Positions 63,033 through 64,000 of a stretch of 64,000 nucleotides of DNA are shown one piece after another. The notes under the pieces are model-generated. The model saw only the letters and a program-made list of their open reading frames with translations. It was not told where the DNA came from and searched no databases. The stretch is taken from positions 124,001 through 188,000 of the forward strand of contig NZ_JAFIEU010000013.1 of NCBI RefSeq assembly GCF_020832325.1, in the 5' to 3' direction. The translations under genes and the position numbers were made by a program. The stretch is from Lunatimonas sp. Lineage in GTDB: Bacteria; Bacteroidota; Bacteroidia; Cytophagales; Cyclobacteriaceae. Each line of letters opens with the position of its first letter. Position 1 is the first letter of the stretch.

Positions 63033-63911
63033 ATGTATGTTGCTATGAAAGCATCTTTGCTATACAATTCTCAATGCATGCTGGCCGAAGGACCCTATTG
63101 GAAGTCCGACTGGGGGGCTTTTTTATGGGTGGACATCGAGCATGGTAACTTGTTTTCCTATCAACTGGAAGCTAAGGAATTGAAAACTTGGCAGTTTCCC
63201 CATCGGTTAACACTCGTGTTGGAGCAAGGGGACGCGTTAATTTTGGCATTGGATGGTAAGCTAGCGCGGTTTGATCCGAAGACGGAAAATCTGGAATGGC
63301 TACTGGCGTTGGAGTCCGATCCGAGTATCCGCTGCAATGACGGGGCCTGCGATCCGGCTGGACGAATTTGGGTAGGCACCATGGGCTTGGATTTTCGGGA
63401 GGGAGCAGGTTCGCTGTTTTGTGTGGACAAGGGTTGGCAGGTTAGCAAAAAGCTGGAGGGGGTCACCATTTCCAATGGCTTGGCTTGGTCTTTGGACACC
63501 AAGACATTGTATTACATTGATAGCCCAACTAGAAAGGTCCGCGCCTTCGATTTTGACGTGACTACCGGTAACCTGGTTTTTAGAAAAGATGCTGTGGTAG
63601 TGCCCGAGGAACTGGGAACTCCCGATGGAATGTGTTTGGATGAGGAAGGGATGCTTTGGGTAGGCCATTATGGTGGTTCGGGGGTGTACCGATGGAATCC
63701 CGAGGATGGCACCTTATTGGACAAAATAGAGGTGAATGCCCCACATGTCACTTCCTGTGCCTTTGGCGGGCCTGAGGGAAAGCATCTGCTGATCACAACT
63801 GCCAGGGAGAATATGGATGAGGAGCAATTGGCGGCATTTCCGCAAAGTGGAGGCGTATTTTTGGCAGAGCTCCCGGTCCGAGGGGCAAAAGTGTATGGTG
63901 TATTCCCTTAG
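63033..63911 (+). CDS. SMP-30/gluconolactonase-family lactonase
   Basis: 292 residues (an ATG 12 bp downstream is possible). Six-bladed propeller with calcium/zinc ligands E19 (LAEGPYW), N102/D103 (RCNDGACDPAGRIWVGTM), N148 (ISNGLAWS) and D198 (GTPDGMCLD). Hydrolyses aldonolactones such as gluconolactone or L-gulonolactone, and so would follow a C1 sugar dehydrogenase in the pathway. Cytoplasmic; no signal peptide. Confidence 0.9.
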   Translation: MYVAMKASLLYNSQCMLAEGPYWKSDWGAFLWVDIEHGNLFSYQLEAKELKTWQFPHRLTLVLEQGDALILALDGKLARFDPKTENLEWLLALESDPSIRCNDGACDPAGRIWVGTMGLDFREGAGSLFCVDKGWQVSKKLEGVTISNGLAWSLDTKTLYYIDSPTRKVRAFDFDVTTGNLVFRKDAVVVPEELGTPDGMCLDEEGMLWVGHYGGSGVYRWNPEDGTLLDKIEVNAPHVTSCAFGGPEGKHLLITTARENMDEEQLAAFPQSGGVFLAELPVRGAKVYGVFP

Positions 63912-63940
63912 ATCCTTCATAGAAGGATTACACTACATAA

Positions 63941-64000
63941 ATGGAAATCGACCGCATCGATCCAATTACTATTTCGCCAAAACCCTATTTCTACCTTAAC
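63941..64000 (+). CDS. Start of a further gene, cut by right edge
   Basis: ATG at 63941, 29 bp after the lactonase stop, opens a frame with no stop to the window end (starts MEIDRIDPITISPK). Twenty codons are too few to identify it. The beginning is compatible with the N-terminus of an enolase-superfamily sugar-acid dehydratase, but this is a guess. Confidence 0.4.
   Translation, partial: MEIDRIDPITISPKPYFYLN

Noticed and set aside
1-64000. CRISPR arrays, IS elements, phage genes, toxin-antitoxin or defence systems
   Set aside because: I looked for tandem spaced repeats, transposase or integrase motifs and terminal inverted repeats on both strands and found none; the only tandem duplication is the gene pair at 44914-51818.

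Overview
The window looks like a chromosomal segment of a Bacteroidota bacterium, most likely a Cytophagales/Cyclobacteriaceae-type marine or sediment glycan degrader. Supporting evidence is a SusC/SusD pair with an ECF sigma factor and a FecR/DUF4974 anti-sigma factor, a DUF4301 gene, many short lipoprotein signals, weak or absent Shine-Dalgarno sequences, and sulfatases. It also carries an unusually rich set of families first described in Planctomycetes and Verrucomicrobia: DUF1549/DUF1553, DUF1501, DUF1080, and beta-propeller/HEAT/cytochrome c fusions. There is no phage, IS element, CRISPR array or integrase. The taxonomic call is inference from gene content.

Layout. 1-2.4 kb: the 5' part of glmS (cut by the left edge) diverging from a DAACS-type symporter. 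2.5-9.1 kb: a small lipoprotein, a sulfatase, a DegT-type aminotransferase, and two overlapping paralogous lipoproteins. 9.2-12.5 kb: three Gfo/Idh/MocA oxidoreductases, with an unusual paired dyad repeat upstream of the first. 12.6-17.6 kb: a DUF1549/1553 cytochrome, a DUF1501 protein and a DUF1569 protein in tight tandem, then an M14 peptidase. 19-28.2 kb (minus strand): an operon of PVC-type propeller/HEAT/cytochrome dehydrogenase, FG-GAP lipoprotein and FKBP lipoprotein closed by a clear terminator; a PQQ-type aldose dehydrogenase; and a DUF4301-DUF1080 pair with its own terminator. 28.4-35.8 kb: membrane-anchored GH31, a second sulfatase, a small membrane-associated protein, a CPBP protease and a sorbosone-dehydrogenase-like lipoprotein. 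35.9 kb: tRNA-Glu(TTC). 36.2-39.9 kb: 1-Cys peroxiredoxin, KAS III-like enzyme, lactonase-like amidohydrolase, rhamnose-mutarotase-like enzyme and a small membrane protein. 40-42.8 kb: a three-gene proton-translocating transhydrogenase operon. 43.2-51.8 kb: an exported AGE-family epimerase followed by two tandem 1140-residue propeller/HEAT/cytochrome paralogs. 52.2-59.0 kb (minus): sigma - fecR - susC - susD. 59.5-64 kb: a sugar-catabolic operon (HPS/KGPDC-like, Zn-dehydrogenase, SDR, TIM-barrel isomerase, SMP-30 lactonase and the start of one more gene).

How it may work together (inference). Sulfatases and GH31 release sugars outside or in the periplasm, and SusCD imports oligosaccharides under ECF/FecR control. 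Several exported heme- or PQQ-type sugar oxidases, a lipoprotein epimerase, Gfo/Idh/MocA dehydrogenases and a DUF1080 lyase-type hydrolase suggest oxidative (keto-sugar) carbohydrate processing rather than simple hydrolysis. The least explained part is the set of exported cytochrome fusions, especially the tandem pair at 44.9-51.8 kb beside the exported epimerase.
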